Positions 27,771-37,317 are shown, counted from the first letter of the stretch. The stretch is 64,000 bases of DNA from Adhaeribacter rhizoryzae (GCF_008629685.1 NZ_VWSF01000011.1:62001-126000); one strand, 5' to 3'. Numbers and translations: made by a program. Notes: generated by a model from the sequence alone, not told the origin.

Positions 27771-29348
27771 ATGTGGTATAAAAATTTTACGCTTGTAGCT
27801 TTTCTGTTCTGTATGGCCTTTTTGGCCAAAGCACAAAACCCCGAAATAGGTGAGAAAGAGGTAATTGGGTACGATTCGGTGTTGCAAAATTTAGGGCCGG
27901 CTATTAATACCCGTTTTACCGAAGTGCGACCTGTTATTTCGCCGGATGGTAAAACCTTGTACTTTGCCCGGCAATTCTTCCCTAAGAACAAAGGTGGCCA
28001 GCAAGATGAGCAGGATATTTGGTATTCTACCCGCTCCAACACCAAAGAACAAAAATGGTCGGAAGCCCGCAGTATGGGTTCGCCGGTTAATACCGCTGAT
28101 CCTAACGGCGTTTGCGCTGTAACACCCGATGGCAACTCCTTGTTGCTCATTAATAATTATAACCCTGATGGTTCGATGGTAATGGAAGGCGCTTCTATTA
28201 CTACCCGCACCAAAAAAGGCTGGAGCCTGCCGGCCAAGGTGAATATTTTGAATTATTACAACACCAATAAAGAAAACGTAGATTATTTTTTGTCGAACTC
28301 CGGTAAAATATTGCTGATGGCCATTGAGCGCGAAGAAAGCGTAGGTGAATTGGATTTATTTGTGAGCTTTCAGCAAAAATTTGGCGTTTGGACGAAGCCT
28401 TTAAATTTAGGAAAACAGGTAAACTCCGGTAAAGCTGATTTTGCACCTTTCCTGGCAGCCGACGAAAAAACCCTTTACTTTGCTTCGGAAGGTCATAAAG
28501 GTTTTGGTAAAAGCGATATTTTCTATGCCAAGCGCCTCGATGATACCTGGCAGAACTGGTCGACACCCGTAAACTTAGGGCCTAATGTAAATACCCCAGA
28601 CTGGGAGGCTTATTATACCGTATCGGCAGCTGGTACCGATGCTTACCTGGTTTCGTCGAAAGAAGGCACCCAGGGCTCGCGCGATATTTTCCGGATTGCT
28701 ACCAAAGAGCGTTTCAAACCGGAAGCAGTAATATTGGTAACCGGTAAAGTAATTGACAAAGCTACCGGCAAGCCGATTGATGCCAAGATTGTGTACGTAG
28801 AGTACCCGAGCGGCAAAGAAATTGGAACAGCTCGTACCAACCCTAAAGACGGTAGCTACACCATTGTATTACCCAAAGGTACCAAGTACGGCTACCGCGC
28901 CGAAGCCGAAGGTTATATTGCCATGAACGAAGAAGTAGATGCCATTGACACCAAAGCTTACAAAGAAGAATCGAAAGATTTAGAACTGGTAGCAAAAGAA
29001 GTAGGCGGAAAACTTAACCTGAAAAATTTGGTGTTTGACCGCGGTAAATACGATTTACTGGAAAGCTCATTTACCGAGTTAGATTTACTTGTGAAGCACA
29101 TGACCGATAATCCAACCATGGAGATAGAAGTCCAGGGCCATACCGATAACCAAGGTGATGCCAAGTTAAACGTACAACTATCGCAGAATCGGGTTAACGA
29201 GGTACGGAAATATTTAATTGCCAAAGGTATTGATAAGAAGCGTATTCGGGCTCGTGGTTACGGTGGTTCCAGACCAATATACAGCAACGCGAAAGAAGAA
29301 ACCCGGAAGATGAACCGCCGCGTAGATTTCGTGATTCTGAAGAAATAA
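27771..29348 (+). CDS. OmpA-family protein with PD40 repeats
   Basis: Cell-envelope protein of 525 aa that likely ties the outer membrane to peptidoglycan. Signal peptide about 1-22 (ends LAKAQ). Residues about 40-310 carry TolB-like PD40/WD40 beta-propeller repeats (RPVISPDGKTLYFAR; FLAADEKTLYFASEGHKGFGKSDIF). A carboxypeptidase-regulatory-like domain follows (about 325-400, VTGKVIDKATGKPIDA), then an OmpA C-terminal peptidoglycan-binding domain (about 415-525; VQGHTDNQGD, LSQNRVNEVRKYL, GYGGSRP). The architecture is common in Bacteroidota and often linked to gliding or type IX secretion, but it does not prove such a role here. Confidence 0.9.
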   Translation: MWYKNFTLVAFLFCMAFLAKAQNPEIGEKEVIGYDSVLQNLGPAINTRFTEVRPVISPDGKTLYFARQFFPKNKGGQQDEQDIWYSTRSNTKEQKWSEARSMGSPVNTADPNGVCAVTPDGNSLLLINNYNPDGSMVMEGASITTRTKKGWSLPAKVNILNYYNTNKENVDYFLSNSGKILLMAIEREESVGELDLFVSFQQKFGVWTKPLNLGKQVNSGKADFAPFLAADEKTLYFASEGHKGFGKSDIFYAKRLDDTWQNWSTPVNLGPNVNTPDWEAYYTVSAAGTDAYLVSSKEGTQGSRDIFRIATKERFKPEAVILVTGKVIDKATGKPIDAKIVYVEYPSGKEIGTARTNPKDGSYTIVLPKGTKYGYRAEAEGYIAMNEEVDAIDTKAYKEESKDLELVAKEVGGKLNLKNLVFDRGKYDLLESSFTELDLLVKHMTDNPTMEIEVQGHTDNQGDAKLNVQLSQNRVNEVRKYLIAKGIDKKRIRARGYGGSRPIYSNAKEETRKMNRRVDFVILKK

Positions 29349-29390
29349 TTTATAGTTAATGGCTGATAAAAATAGAAACAGCCATATAAT

Positions 29391-29426
29391 AAAAAAGGCG
29401 CTGCAAATATTTGCAGCGCCTTTTTT
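29391..29426. terminator. perfect palindromic bidirectional terminator
   Basis: A 36-base perfect palindrome (A6-GGCGCTGC...GCAGCGCC-T6) between the convergent OmpA and proS genes. Confidence 0.88.
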
Positions 29427-29464
29427 ATTATTACAGTCTAGTTACCGGCTTCCAACTACTTATC

Positions 29465-29530
29465 CATAGCCTGCCCCCTGACAGGCTATGAAATTGCAAG
29501 TTTTGGGTTCGGCCTGTCAGGGCACAGGCC
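29465..29530. repeat. nested GC-rich palindromes between ompA-like gene and proS
   Basis: Two hairpins: catagcctg/caggctatg (29465-29473, 29482-29490) and ggcctg/caggcc (29511-29516, 29525-29530). In addition ccctgacaggc (29476-29486) is the reverse complement of gcctgtcaggg (29512-29522), so the two can instead pair with each other. It looks like a dispersed intergenic repeat; no function assigned. Confidence 0.5.
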
Positions 29531-29604
29531 GGGGAGTGGTAAACCTGCCAGAGAATATAAAAAATGCACAAAAAATATTTTCTGCTCCTTTTTAACTATT
29601 ATAG

Positions 29605-29649
29605 TCCAGATACCTGCTACCAAATACCTATTACCAGATACCAAAATCC
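29605..29649. repeat. single-sided array of gatacctgctacc-type words
   Basis: About four degenerate direct copies (gatacctgctacc, aaatacctattacc, agatacc), the same word family as the arms at 15465-15504 and 63655-63692. No clear inverted partner was found in this spacer. Confidence 0.45.
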
Positions 29650-29650
29650 T

Positions 29651-31126
29651 TTAGTAAGCCCGGGCAAAATATACCCGGCGGGCAGATGGTTTACCGGTAA
29701 CCATACAGGTGCCTTCTTCGGGCTGCGTATCTAAAGCAATGCAGCGAATAGTTGCTTTGGTTTCTTCTTTAATGCGCTCCTCTGTTTCGGAGGTGCCATC
29801 CCAATGAGCCAGCACAAAACCCCCTTTGGTATCCAGGACTTGCTTAAACTCGTCGTAAGAATCTACTTTAGTGGTATTTTCTTCCCGGAATTTAAAAGCC
29901 TTCTGGTAAATATTTGTCTGGATAGCTTCTAATAATTCTTCTACTTTGTTTTCAATATTTTCCAGGGGGTAAGCAGCTTTTTCTTTGGTGTCGCGGCGGG
30001 CTACTTCTACGGTGCCGTTTTCCAGGTCGCGGGCGCCAATGGCAATGCGCACCGGTACACCCTGCAACTCGTACTCGGCAAATTTCCAGCCGGGCTTTTG
30101 CGTATCGCGGTCGTCGAACTTTACCGAAATACCTTTGGCTTCCAGCGCTTTCTTTATTTGTTTCGCTTTCTCGCTGATTTGCTGTAACTGCGCATCGTTA
30201 AAGAAGATTGGTATAATTACTACTTGTATAGGCGCTAATTTAGGCGGCAGCACCAAACCTTCATCATCGGAGTGCGCCATAATTAAAGCGCCCATTAAAC
30301 GGGTACTCACGCCCCACGACGTTCCCCATACGTATTCCAAACCGCCTTCTTTCGTCGCAAATTTTACATCAAATGCTTTGGCAAAATTCTGTCCTAAAAA
30401 GTGCGAAGTTCCGGTTTGTAAGGCTTTGCCATCCTGCATTAAACTTTCGATGCAATAAGTTTCTAAGGCCCCGGCAAAGCGCTCGTTGGGCGTTTTAATA
30501 CCTTTTACCACCGGCACTGCCATAAAATTTTCGGCAAAGTCAGCGTATACATCCAGCATTTGTTCGGTTTCGGCAATAGCTTCTTCGGCAGTAGCGTGGG
30601 CGGTATGGCCTTCCTGCCATAAAAATTCGGCGGTACGCAAAAACAAACGGGTACGCATTTCCCAACGCACCACGTTGGCCCATTGGTTAATTAACAAGGG
30701 TAAATCGCGGTAAGATTGCACCCAGCCTTTATACGTATTCCAGATTACGGTTTCGGAAGTTGGGCGCACAATTAGTTCTTCTTCCAGTTTAGCATCCGGG
30801 TCAACCACTACACCGCTGCCGTCTTCGGCATTTTTTAAACGATAGTGCGTAATTACCGCGCATTCTTTGGCAAAGCCTTCAACGTGGCTGGCTTCTTTGC
30901 TAAAGAAAGATTTTGGAATAAAAAGCGGAAAGTAAGCATTGGTGTGGCCTGTTCTTTTAAACATGTCATCGAGCACCCGTTGCATCTTTTCCCAGATAGC
31001 ATAACCGTAAGGTTTTATTACCATACAGCCCCGCACCGGAGAGTTCTCGGCCAAGCCGGCTCTTTTAACTAATTCGTTGTACCACAGAGAGTAATCTTCG
31101 CTTCTTTTAGGTAAGCTTTTGCTCAT
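29651..31126 (-). CDS. proS: proline--tRNA ligase, archaeal/eukaryotic-like type
   Basis: Class II aminoacyl-tRNA synthetase, 491 aa, without the editing insertion of E. coli-type ProRS; N-terminus [16 protein letters not shown] and [15 protein letters not shown] are typical of the shorter 'type 3' enzyme found in many Bacteroidota. Motif 2 ([21 protein letters not shown]) and motif 3 ([21 protein letters not shown]) are visible, then an anticodon-binding domain and a C-terminal domain ending in the conserved aromatic YFARAY. It is monocistronic. Confidence 0.95.
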   Translation of the reverse strand: MSKSLPKRSEDYSLWYNELVKRAGLAENSPVRGCMVIKPYGYAIWEKMQRVLDDMFKRTGHTNAYFPLFIPKSFFSKEASHVEGFAKECAVITHYRLKNAEDGSGVVVDPDAKLEEELIVRPTSETVIWNTYKGWVQSYRDLPLLINQWANVVRWEMRTRLFLRTAEFLWQEGHTAHATAEEAIAETEQMLDVYADFAENFMAVPVVKGIKTPNERFAGALETYCIESLMQDGKALQTGTSHFLGQNFAKAFDVKFATKEGGLEYVWGTSWGVSTRLMGALIMAHSDDEGLVLPPKLAPIQVVIIPIFFNDAQLQQISEKAKQIKKALEAKGISVKFDDRDTQKPGWKFAEYELQGVPVRIAIGARDLENGTVEVARRDTKEKAAYPLENIENKVEELLEAIQTNIYQKAFKFREENTTKVDSYDEFKQVLDTKGGFVLAHWDGTSETEERIKEETKATIRCIALDTQPEEGTCMVTGKPSARRVYFARAY

Positions 31127-31308
31127 TTTTATTCTTATATTTGTAGTATATTAAAACTTATGGGTTTGGTACAAGTTTTGCTATATAAAAATAAATATTA
31201 GTTGCACCAATCTGGGTCAAAATTACGTTAATAAATAACATAACTGTTACCTGGAAGCGCGATTGTCTTTAAATTTTGTTCCAGGTATTATTCATTATCA
31301 GCAAGGCC

Positions 31309-32694
31309 ATGAAAAATATAAACAAATTACTTTTAATACCCGCGTTTGCGGCCCTGGCAGTTGGGTGTAGCAGCCCCGTTGCCTTTCAGTCTTCTGAATA
31401 CGACGATGTTTATTATTCTTCTAAAGATAACACGGTTATTCAGGACAGGGTAGTTGCTTCTGCTGATACTGAATCTGCGGTAGCAGAACAGGCACCAGAA
31501 GAAAATGCAGTGCCTAATCCGGAATATTCAGAGAAAAACAGCGGTACGGGTTATAGTTCGCGCGATTATGCGAATACAGAAGATTATTATTCTGATGATT
31601 ACTTATACTCGTTGCGGCGTTATGCGCCTTACCGGTCTGGCCTTTCTTACTACGATTTAGCTTACTCAGATTACTGGTATAACCGCAGCCCTTACCTGTA
31701 TGGCCGTTCTTCGTTTTACGATCCGTTTTATTCCCCATATTCTTATTACGATCCTTTTTACAGCCCTTACGATTATGGGTTTAGATATCCGCGCATATAT
31801 ACTGGTTTAACCGTGGTAATCGGCCGGCCTTATTATGGTGGTTTGTACGGCGGTAATCCATATTATGGTGGCTATGGTGGTTACGGTGGTTTTAACCGGG
31901 GTTGGTTTGGCGGTGGCAACCGGTATTATGCTGGTAACGGCTGGTACCGCAACGATACCAATGCACCAACTAAAGTACAGTATGGACCGCGCCGCGAGCG
32001 TAGTGTAGTACCAACCGGAAGCGCCGGTACCAACAACACCGGTGCCCGTCCGCGGGGTGATGGTGGTAACGTTGTGCCAGGTGGCGGCGGTGGGGTAGTT
32101 GCTCCCGGCGATAACCGGGGTGCTCGTCCTGCCAATGCAGATGTTCGCTCTACCCGTTCCCGAGCTACCAGTACCGAGGGTACACCAAATGTAGAAGGTA
32201 CTAGTCGTAATACATCGCCGGATATGGCCCGGCCAACAAATTCTCCTGAAAGAGCTACGCGCGTGGGCCGCCAAGGCCGGAACGATGAAAACCTTTCCGG
32301 AAATGAGGCCGAACGTACTACCGTACAACCTGGTGAACGTCCTTCGCGCCGTGCCCGGATAGAAACCGATAATTATAATATTCCGGATCAGCCACGCAAC
32401 GTAGAAGAACGCCCAGCGGTACGTCCGCGTAGTGAGCGGCGAAATATGGAGAATTACACCCCGGCTACTACCCAGCCACAACGCCGCGAGTATGAACCGC
32501 AGCGCCAGGAGCGGGTTCGTCCGGAACCTACTTACCAGGCTCCCCGTCGGGAAAGAACGTATGAGGCACCACGTTATGAAGCACCTCGTTCTTACGAACA
32601 GCCCAGCAGTCGGCCCTCTTCGGGCAGCAGCAACGATGGTGGTAGCAATAGTGGCGGCAGTAGTGGCGGCCGTGGTGGCCGGCCCCGAAACTAA
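31309..32694 (+). CDS. low-complexity Tyr/Gly- and Arg/Pro-rich lipoprotein
   Basis: 461 aa, no recognised domain. Lipobox LAVGC (Cys20). Then four compositional blocks: an acidic Ser/Glu region (to about 80), a Tyr-rich block with repeated DPFYSPY-like and YGGYGGYGG-like units (about 85-205), a Gly/Asn/Arg/Thr region (about 210-330), and an Arg/Pro/Glu-rich block (QRREYEPQRQERVRPEP, about 380-430) ending in a Ser/Gly tail. It resembles extracellular matrix or surface polymers more than an enzyme; many such Bacteroidota proteins carry only automatic names. ATG at 31309 is chosen because it gives the lipoprotein signal; upstream TTG extensions lack one. Confidence 0.75.
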   Translation: MKNINKLLLIPAFAALAVGCSSPVAFQSSEYDDVYYSSKDNTVIQDRVVASADTESAVAEQAPEENAVPNPEYSEKNSGTGYSSRDYANTEDYYSDDYLYSLRRYAPYRSGLSYYDLAYSDYWYNRSPYLYGRSSFYDPFYSPYSYYDPFYSPYDYGFRYPRIYTGLTVVIGRPYYGGLYGGNPYYGGYGGYGGFNRGWFGGGNRYYAGNGWYRNDTNAPTKVQYGPRRERSVVPTGSAGTNNTGARPRGDGGNVVPGGGGGVVAPGDNRGARPANADVRSTRSRATSTEGTPNVEGTSRNTSPDMARPTNSPERATRVGRQGRNDENLSGNEAERTTVQPGERPSRRARIETDNYNIPDQPRNVEERPAVRPRSERRNMENYTPATTQPQRREYEPQRQERVRPEPTYQAPRRERTYEAPRYEAPRSYEQPSSRPSSGSSNDGGSNSGGSSGGRGGRPRN

Positions 32695-32720
32695 TTAGTT
32701 ACGTTTAGCTTTAAATTATC

Positions 32721-34172
32721 ATGAAATCGATTAATATTTTAACCGGGGTGGCATTGCTTTGCCTCTCCGGTACAGCAATGGCCCAAAACGAAAACGACGC
32801 GCTGCGTTATTCCCGGTTGGGTTTAGGCGGAACTGCCCGTGTGCAGGCTATTGGTGGCTCGCAAGTAGCCCTTGGGGCCGATGCCGGCAACTTAGCGGGT
32901 AACCCGGCTGGCCTGGGTTTTTACCGGCGGTCTGAGTTTACTTTTACCCCGGGCATTCAGTTTGGCAATACCAACAGTACCGTAGATGGCAATAAGTCTG
33001 TAGATCAGCGCCAAAATTTGCACCTTTCGGGTTTGGGCTTGGTATTTGGCCGCCGTAAAAGCGATGGTACCGAAGGTGCCTGGCGGGGTGGCGCCTTTGG
33101 CATTGGCTTTACCAGGCAAAATTCTTTTCAGCATAAGTTTAATTACCAACGCGCTGCCAGTGGCGCTACCATTGTGGAATCGCTGGCCGAAAGTGCCAAC
33201 CGCTACGGCATTGGCGATACCAATTTTGAGAACCGCGAAGGATTAGCTTATGAAACTTTCCTGATAAATTACGACCAGGATGCAAAAGAATATTATGCTA
33301 CCAACCGGATTGGCGTAGTGCAGCAGTCGGAAGATGTGCTGAGCCAGGGTGCGCAAAACCAGTGGGATTTTTCTTATGGGGCCAGCTACCGCGATAAATT
33401 ATACTTAGGTGCTTCTATTGGGCTCTCTACGCTGCGCTACAACCAGGTTAGTACTTTTAAAGAAGCAGAAAATAATAGCACCACGGTTTTCCAGAACCTG
33501 ACTTTGCGCGATGAGTTTACCACCACCGGTAATGGTATAAATGGCCGGCTGGGCGTTATTTTTAAACCTACTGATTTATTCCGGGTAGGAGCCAGCATCC
33601 AAACGCCCACTTATTACGCCATGAACGATAGTTACCAAACTTCTTTGCAAGTGCAGGAGTTTGAAAACCATGATGTAAGCACCGATCCGGGCGAATACAG
33701 TTATAACCTGACTACGCCCATGCGCCTGAATGGCGGATTAGCCTTTATCCTAGGTAAAAACGGATTTATCTCCGGCGATTTGGAATACGTGGATTACAGC
33801 AAAGCCCGGTTAAACGATGATACTGATAGCGATGTTTTTCGTGCGACCAATAACCGGATAAGCACCGATTTTAAATCGGCTGTAAACCTGAAATTGGGTG
33901 CCGAAGGCCGTTACGATATTTTCCGGTTGCGGGCGGGTTACGCTTTGTTAGGCGACCCTTATAAAAATGGCACCATCGACCGGAAGCAATCAATTATTAC
34001 CGCCGGGGCCGGTATCCGGCAAGCCAATTATTTTGCCGATTTGGCTTTTGTTACCTCATCGGCTAACTCGGTTTACTCGCCGTACACCCTTAACGATGTA
34101 GCCGACCAGCCAGTAGTTAATACCAAAAGCCGGGTCAATAATTTATTATTTACCGTTGGCTTAAACTTTTAA
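32721..34172 (+). CDS. FadL/TodX-like outer membrane beta-barrel protein
   Basis: 483 aa with signal peptide (about 1-21, ends TAMAQ) and the N-terminal motif GLGGTARVQAIGGSQVALGADAG..NPAGLGFYRRSEF, characteristic of the Bacteroidota OMPP1/FadL/TodX-type porins (often called 'hemin receptor' in automatic annotation). Amphipathic strands run to the C-terminal phenylalanine (LLFTVGLNF), as expected for a BAM-assembled barrel. Known relatives pass hydrophobic compounds. It starts 26 bases after the low-complexity lipoprotein gene, so the two are likely one operon, ended by the terminator at 34192. Confidence 0.85.
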   Translation: MKSINILTGVALLCLSGTAMAQNENDALRYSRLGLGGTARVQAIGGSQVALGADAGNLAGNPAGLGFYRRSEFTFTPGIQFGNTNSTVDGNKSVDQRQNLHLSGLGLVFGRRKSDGTEGAWRGGAFGIGFTRQNSFQHKFNYQRAASGATIVESLAESANRYGIGDTNFENREGLAYETFLINYDQDAKEYYATNRIGVVQQSEDVLSQGAQNQWDFSYGASYRDKLYLGASIGLSTLRYNQVSTFKEAENNSTTVFQNLTLRDEFTTTGNGINGRLGVIFKPTDLFRVGASIQTPTYYAMNDSYQTSLQVQEFENHDVSTDPGEYSYNLTTPMRLNGGLAFILGKNGFISGDLEYVDYSKARLNDDTDSDVFRATNNRISTDFKSAVNLKLGAEGRYDIFRLRAGYALLGDPYKNGTIDRKQSIITAGAGIRQANYFADLAFVTSSANSVYSPYTLNDVADQPVVNTKSRVNNLLFTVGLNF

Positions 34173-34191
34173 GTTAGTTATTGCCTAAATA

Positions 34192-34225
34192 AAAAAAGGA
34201 ACTGCTGTTGAGCAGTTCCTTTTTT
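34192..34225 (+). terminator. terminator after FadL-like gene
   Basis: Perfect 15-base arms (34192-34206 and 34211-34225), 4-base loop, T-run. Confidence 0.85.
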
Positions 34226-34311
34226 ATGATTTATGCTGAAAAATACTGTGGCGTCAATTATTTTGGCCAGCAGAAATAATATTCTCTTATGTAGAAATTG
34301 CGCTTTAAACA

Positions 34312-34405
34312 GCGTTCCTGTCATCCTGAGCTGGTCGCAGGATCTGTAACAGCATTGTAAAGTGAAATTTAGCTATTTCGATAAGCTCAACAGGACCGCA
34401 ATATT
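34312..34405. repeat. remnant of a 'gtcatcctgag' intergenic repeat
   Basis: The segment gttcctgtcatcctgagctggtcgcaggatct (34312-34347) and the following ttcgataagctcaacaggac resemble the dispersed gtcatcctgagc...ggatct repeats I associate with this bacterial group. Related words occur at 46921-46989 and 55918-55940. Single degenerate copy. Confidence 0.4.
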
Positions 34406-34465
34406 TTAAGCGCATATTCTACTTAGTAACAGTATACTATTGCAAAATATTCCTCTGGGTAAATC

Positions 34466-35335
34466 TTACTTCTGGGTTTTTACTTCGTAGCGCATCCGCA
34501 CCAGCACCGAGTCATTCTTTTCAGCATCAAAAGCTTTATCGAAGCCGGCAATCCGGATAATGCCCGATTTGGTGTTGTTACGGAAAGCAATTAATTGGTT
34601 TTTACTTAAACGCGGCAACACTTCGGTAGGAGTTGCACTGCTATTGGCATAAACACTGGTCAATGCTTCTTCGGTGCGGATATCGCTAAAGTCGGCGGGC
34701 GTAAGCGGCGTAGTCTTGAACCGGATGCCAGCTCCTGGCACCGCCTGCAACGAAATACTTTTATCGGTTAGTTGGCTAAAATAAAAATCGACTTTATTCT
34801 TAATTTCGGGATTATTGCGGCCGGCATAGCCCGGGTAAGCCGTACCATCAGCTAAAGAAAAATACCGCAGGTTCTCAACCGCCGATTTTTGGTAAAAATA
34901 GCTCGAATAAGTATAAAAAGGTTGCCGGGCGGCATTGCTGGAGGTGGTTGTAAGGGTATATTTTCGTTCGTAAACCGTATTTTTTTCGTCGGTAACCGTA
35001 AACCGCCAGGTTTCTTTACCATTTAGGCTGCGAGTAGCAAACGTGAAAAATAAACCAAACTCCGGTACATTTAAGGTAGAGTCCAGGTAAGTAAGCGAAT
35101 CTTTGTTGTCGTAGATGCGGGTAATTTTAAAGTTTTTTAAGGTGTTGCCGGTGCCGGTTTCGGCATAAACCGAGGTGGAGAGAATATTACCCCCGGTTAC
35201 GGATTGGTTACCGGTAATTAGCCCATTGCCCGCGGCAAATAATAACCGGGTGCGGGGTTCCGGACTATCGCAGCTGGTAAAAAGCAACACGCAGAGGCTT
35301 AATAAATAAGATAATAAAACAGATTGTGGGCGCAT
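34466..35335 (-). CDS. uncharacterised lipoprotein
   Basis: 289 aa, family not recognised. Lipobox LFTSC (Cys22) followed by DSPEP. The rest is beta-rich with alternating hydrophobic residues (NVPEFGLFFTFATRS; WRFTVTDEKNTVYERKYTLTT), a Tyr/Phe-rich segment (about 138-150) and a C-terminal SGIIRIAGFDK ... VRMRYEV. The pattern suggests one or two immunoglobulin-like domains of a surface lipoprotein. It stands alone between the porin gene and the glycosyltransferase gene. Confidence 0.72.
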   Translation of the reverse strand: MRPQSVLLSYLLSLCVLLFTSCDSPEPRTRLLFAAGNGLITGNQSVTGGNILSTSVYAETGTGNTLKNFKITRIYDNKDSLTYLDSTLNVPEFGLFFTFATRSLNGKETWRFTVTDEKNTVYERKYTLTTTSSNAARQPFYTYSSYFYQKSAVENLRYFSLADGTAYPGYAGRNNPEIKNKVDFYFSQLTDKSISLQAVPGAGIRFKTTPLTPADFSDIRTEEALTSVYANSSATPTEVLPRLSKNQLIAFRNNTKSGIIRIAGFDKAFDAEKNDSVLVRMRYEVKTQK

Positions 35336-35543
35336 TTATATTCTAAATTTCTTCTTGAGACTTACTTAATACTTAGTATTTAACGAAGGAATTAGTAAAA
35401 TTAGCTTATATACCACTATAAAGCTGCATTAACCCATCTGTTTAAGTATTATAATATTGCAGCGCCTCTATTTTAAAGATGTAATTATTTGAAATGACTA
35501 CAGCTAATCTTTTTCAGTTTTGAGAATAATCAGGTAAATGTAG

Positions 35544-36266
35544 TTATTTCCGCAGCAGGCCATATTTTACAATGCACCAAATAGCCCAAATGCCATCGCG
35601 CCAATTAATTTTTTTGCCTTGCTCGTAGGTGCGGCCATAATACGAAATACCCACTTCGTACACCCGAATGCCTTTAATCCGCGCCATTTTAGCGGTTACT
35701 TCGGGCTCAAAACCAAACCCATTTTCCTGCAGGTTAATATTTTGCAGCATTTCGCGCCGGAATAATTTATAGCCGCTTTCCATATCGGTCAGGTTCAAGT
35801 CGGTAAACATGTTGGAGAGAAAGGTTAAAAATTTATTGCCAACAGAGTGCCAGTAAAACAGCACCCGGTGCGCTTGCCCGCCCTGAAAACGCGAACCATA
35901 CACCACATCGGCCTTGCCTTTTAAAACCGGTTCCAGCAAAATATTAATTTCTTCGGGGTCGTATTCCAAGTCGGCATCCTGAATAATAATGCAATCGCCG
36001 GTAGCTAATTTAATGCCCGTCCGGATGGCCGCCCCTTTTCCCCGATTCTGCTCATGCCTGATTAACTGAATATTTTCGCCGGTATATTCCTGTATAAAAT
36101 TCTGAATGCGGGCCGTAGTTCCGTCGCGTGAACCATCGTCTACTACCAATATTTCTTTCTGAACAGAAGCGTTTAGTTTTAATTGGGTAATGGTTTCCAG
36201 TACCGGCCCAATGGTGGCGGCTTCGTTATAAGCCGGAATAATAATGGTTAGTTTGTGAATACTCAA
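35544..36266 (-). CDS. family 2 glycosyltransferase (polyprenyl-phosphate type)
   Basis: GT-A fold transferase of 240 aa: IIIPAYNEAATI (8-20), VVDDGSRDGT (41-50), NRGKGAAIRTGI, and the metal/nucleotide motif QDADLEYDP (Asp97, Asp99). It resembles dolichol-phosphate mannosyltransferase/ArnC-like enzymes that charge polyprenyl phosphate, but lacks the C-terminal membrane helices of GtrB/ArnC, so it acts as a soluble or peripheral enzyme. Start is TTG at 36266. It may be cotranscribed with the SDR 34 bases upstream. Confidence 0.85.
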   Translation of the reverse strand: MSIHKLTIIIPAYNEAATIGPVLETITQLKLNASVQKEILVVDDGSRDGTTARIQNFIQEYTGENIQLIRHEQNRGKGAAIRTGIKLATGDCIIIQDADLEYDPEEINILLEPVLKGKADVVYGSRFQGGQAHRVLFYWHSVGNKFLTFLSNMFTDLNLTDMESGYKLFRREMLQNINLQENGFGFEPEVTAKMARIKGIRVYEVGISYYGRTYEQGKKINWRDGIWAIWCIVKYGLLRK

Positions 36267-36300
36267 AGCTTAAAGTTCGTGTAAATTAAGTTTAAGGTCT

Positions 36301-37089
36301 TTACAAACTGCTAACGCGGCCACCATCTACCTGCATGCTAACGCCGTTGATGTAAGCGGCGGCCGGCGTAGCTAAAAAGGCCGCGGCAGCGGCTACTTCT
36401 TTCGACTCGCCAAAGCGGCCGGCCGGAATATTTTTCAACATATCGGCTTCAATTTCGGCTACGGATTTGCCCGATTTTTCGGCTCTGGCCTGAATTAAAG
36501 AGGTATGCCGACCGGTAATAGTAGCGCCCGGCAACACATTATTTACAGTTATGTTAAAAGGCGCTAACTCAAAAGATAAGGTTTTGGCCCAATTGGCTAC
36601 CGCGCCCCGGGTAGTATTCGAAACGCCTAAACCTGGCAGCGGCTGCTTAACCGAAGTAGAAATAATATTAATAATCCGGCCGTAGTTAGCCGGCTTCATT
36701 AAAGGCACAACTGCCTGCACCAATATATGGTTGCAAATTAAATGACTGGCAAAGGCTGCTGTAAATTCTTCTAATTTCGCTTCCAGAATAGGGCCGCCAG
36801 CCGGGCCGCCCGTGTTGTTCACTAAAATATGCACGGCGGTTTTCTGTTGCACATACTGTTGTATTTTCTCGGCTAATATTTCGGGTTGGGTAAAATCGGC
36901 AACAATATAATCGTGTTGCTGGCCTTGGCTGGTGTCGAGTTCGGCTACGGTGGCTTTTAACTTTTCTTCGTTGCGGGCTACCAAGGTTACCGAAGCGCCC
37001 AGTAACGCTAATTCTACCGCCGTGGCTTTGCCAATGCCTTGGGTACTGCCGCAAACAATGGCTTGTTTCTGGTGTAAGTTTAAATCCAT
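36301..37089 (-). CDS. SDR-family protein lacking the catalytic Tyr/Lys
   Basis: 262 aa, classical short-chain dehydrogenase fold. NAD(P) motif CGSTQGIGKA (13-22) and NNTGGP (91-96) are present, as are Ser144 in IIST and the C-terminal PGATITGRH and VDGGRVSSL. The YxxxK pair expected 13 residues after Ser144 is instead Ser157-Asn-Thr-Thr-Arg161 (SNTTRGAV). So it binds a nucleotide and is full length, but the usual proton relay is missing. Whether it is a reductase with an alternative acid or a non-catalytic protein cannot be told. FabG-like annotation would be misleading. Confidence 0.82.
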   Translation of the reverse strand: MDLNLHQKQAIVCGSTQGIGKATAVELALLGASVTLVARNEEKLKATVAELDTSQGQQHDYIVADFTQPEILAEKIQQYVQQKTAVHILVNNTGGPAGGPILEAKLEEFTAAFASHLICNHILVQAVVPLMKPANYGRIINIISTSVKQPLPGLGVSNTTRGAVANWAKTLSFELAPFNITVNNVLPGATITGRHTSLIQARAEKSGKSVAEIEADMLKNIPAGRFGESKEVAAAAAFLATPAAAYINGVSMQVDGGRVSSL

Positions 37090-37100
37090 GCCTAAATTTA

Positions 37101-37315
37101 GTTGTTATTTGTTAACCGTTGTTCGGTATCGGCAAATAAGTAATTAGGCTTAATATTTTTTAGCTCTTTTTAATAAAGGAGGTTATTAGCTGCAAGTTTT
37201 ATAGTTCTGGTAAATGCTTTTTTATACTTTTAGCCGTATAAATTAGCTTGCTATAAAAACAGTATTGCTTTGGTAAGCACCAAACCAATTAACGAACAAC
37301 GATTAACGAACAACG
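37101..37315. repeat. inverted array of attaacgaacaacg words
   Basis: Right block: two exact tandem copies of a 14-base word attaacgaacaacg (37288-37301, 37302-37315), ending two bases before the haaO start. Left block (37101-37126) has the reverse complement, gttaaccgttgttcggt. The arms frame the divergent promoter region of the SDR and haaO genes. Confidence 0.6.
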
Positions 37316-37317
37316 CC

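Noticed and set aside
31807-32481. 224-codon ORF on the minus strand inside the low-complexity lipoprotein gene
   Set aside because: It mirrors the repetitive Gly/Tyr/Arg codons of the plus-strand gene; no motif or signal of its own.
37270-37317. TTG-started extension of the 3-hydroxyanthranilate dioxygenase
   Set aside because: It covers the tandem attaacgaacaacg repeats; ATG at 37318 gives the normal length and residue numbering.
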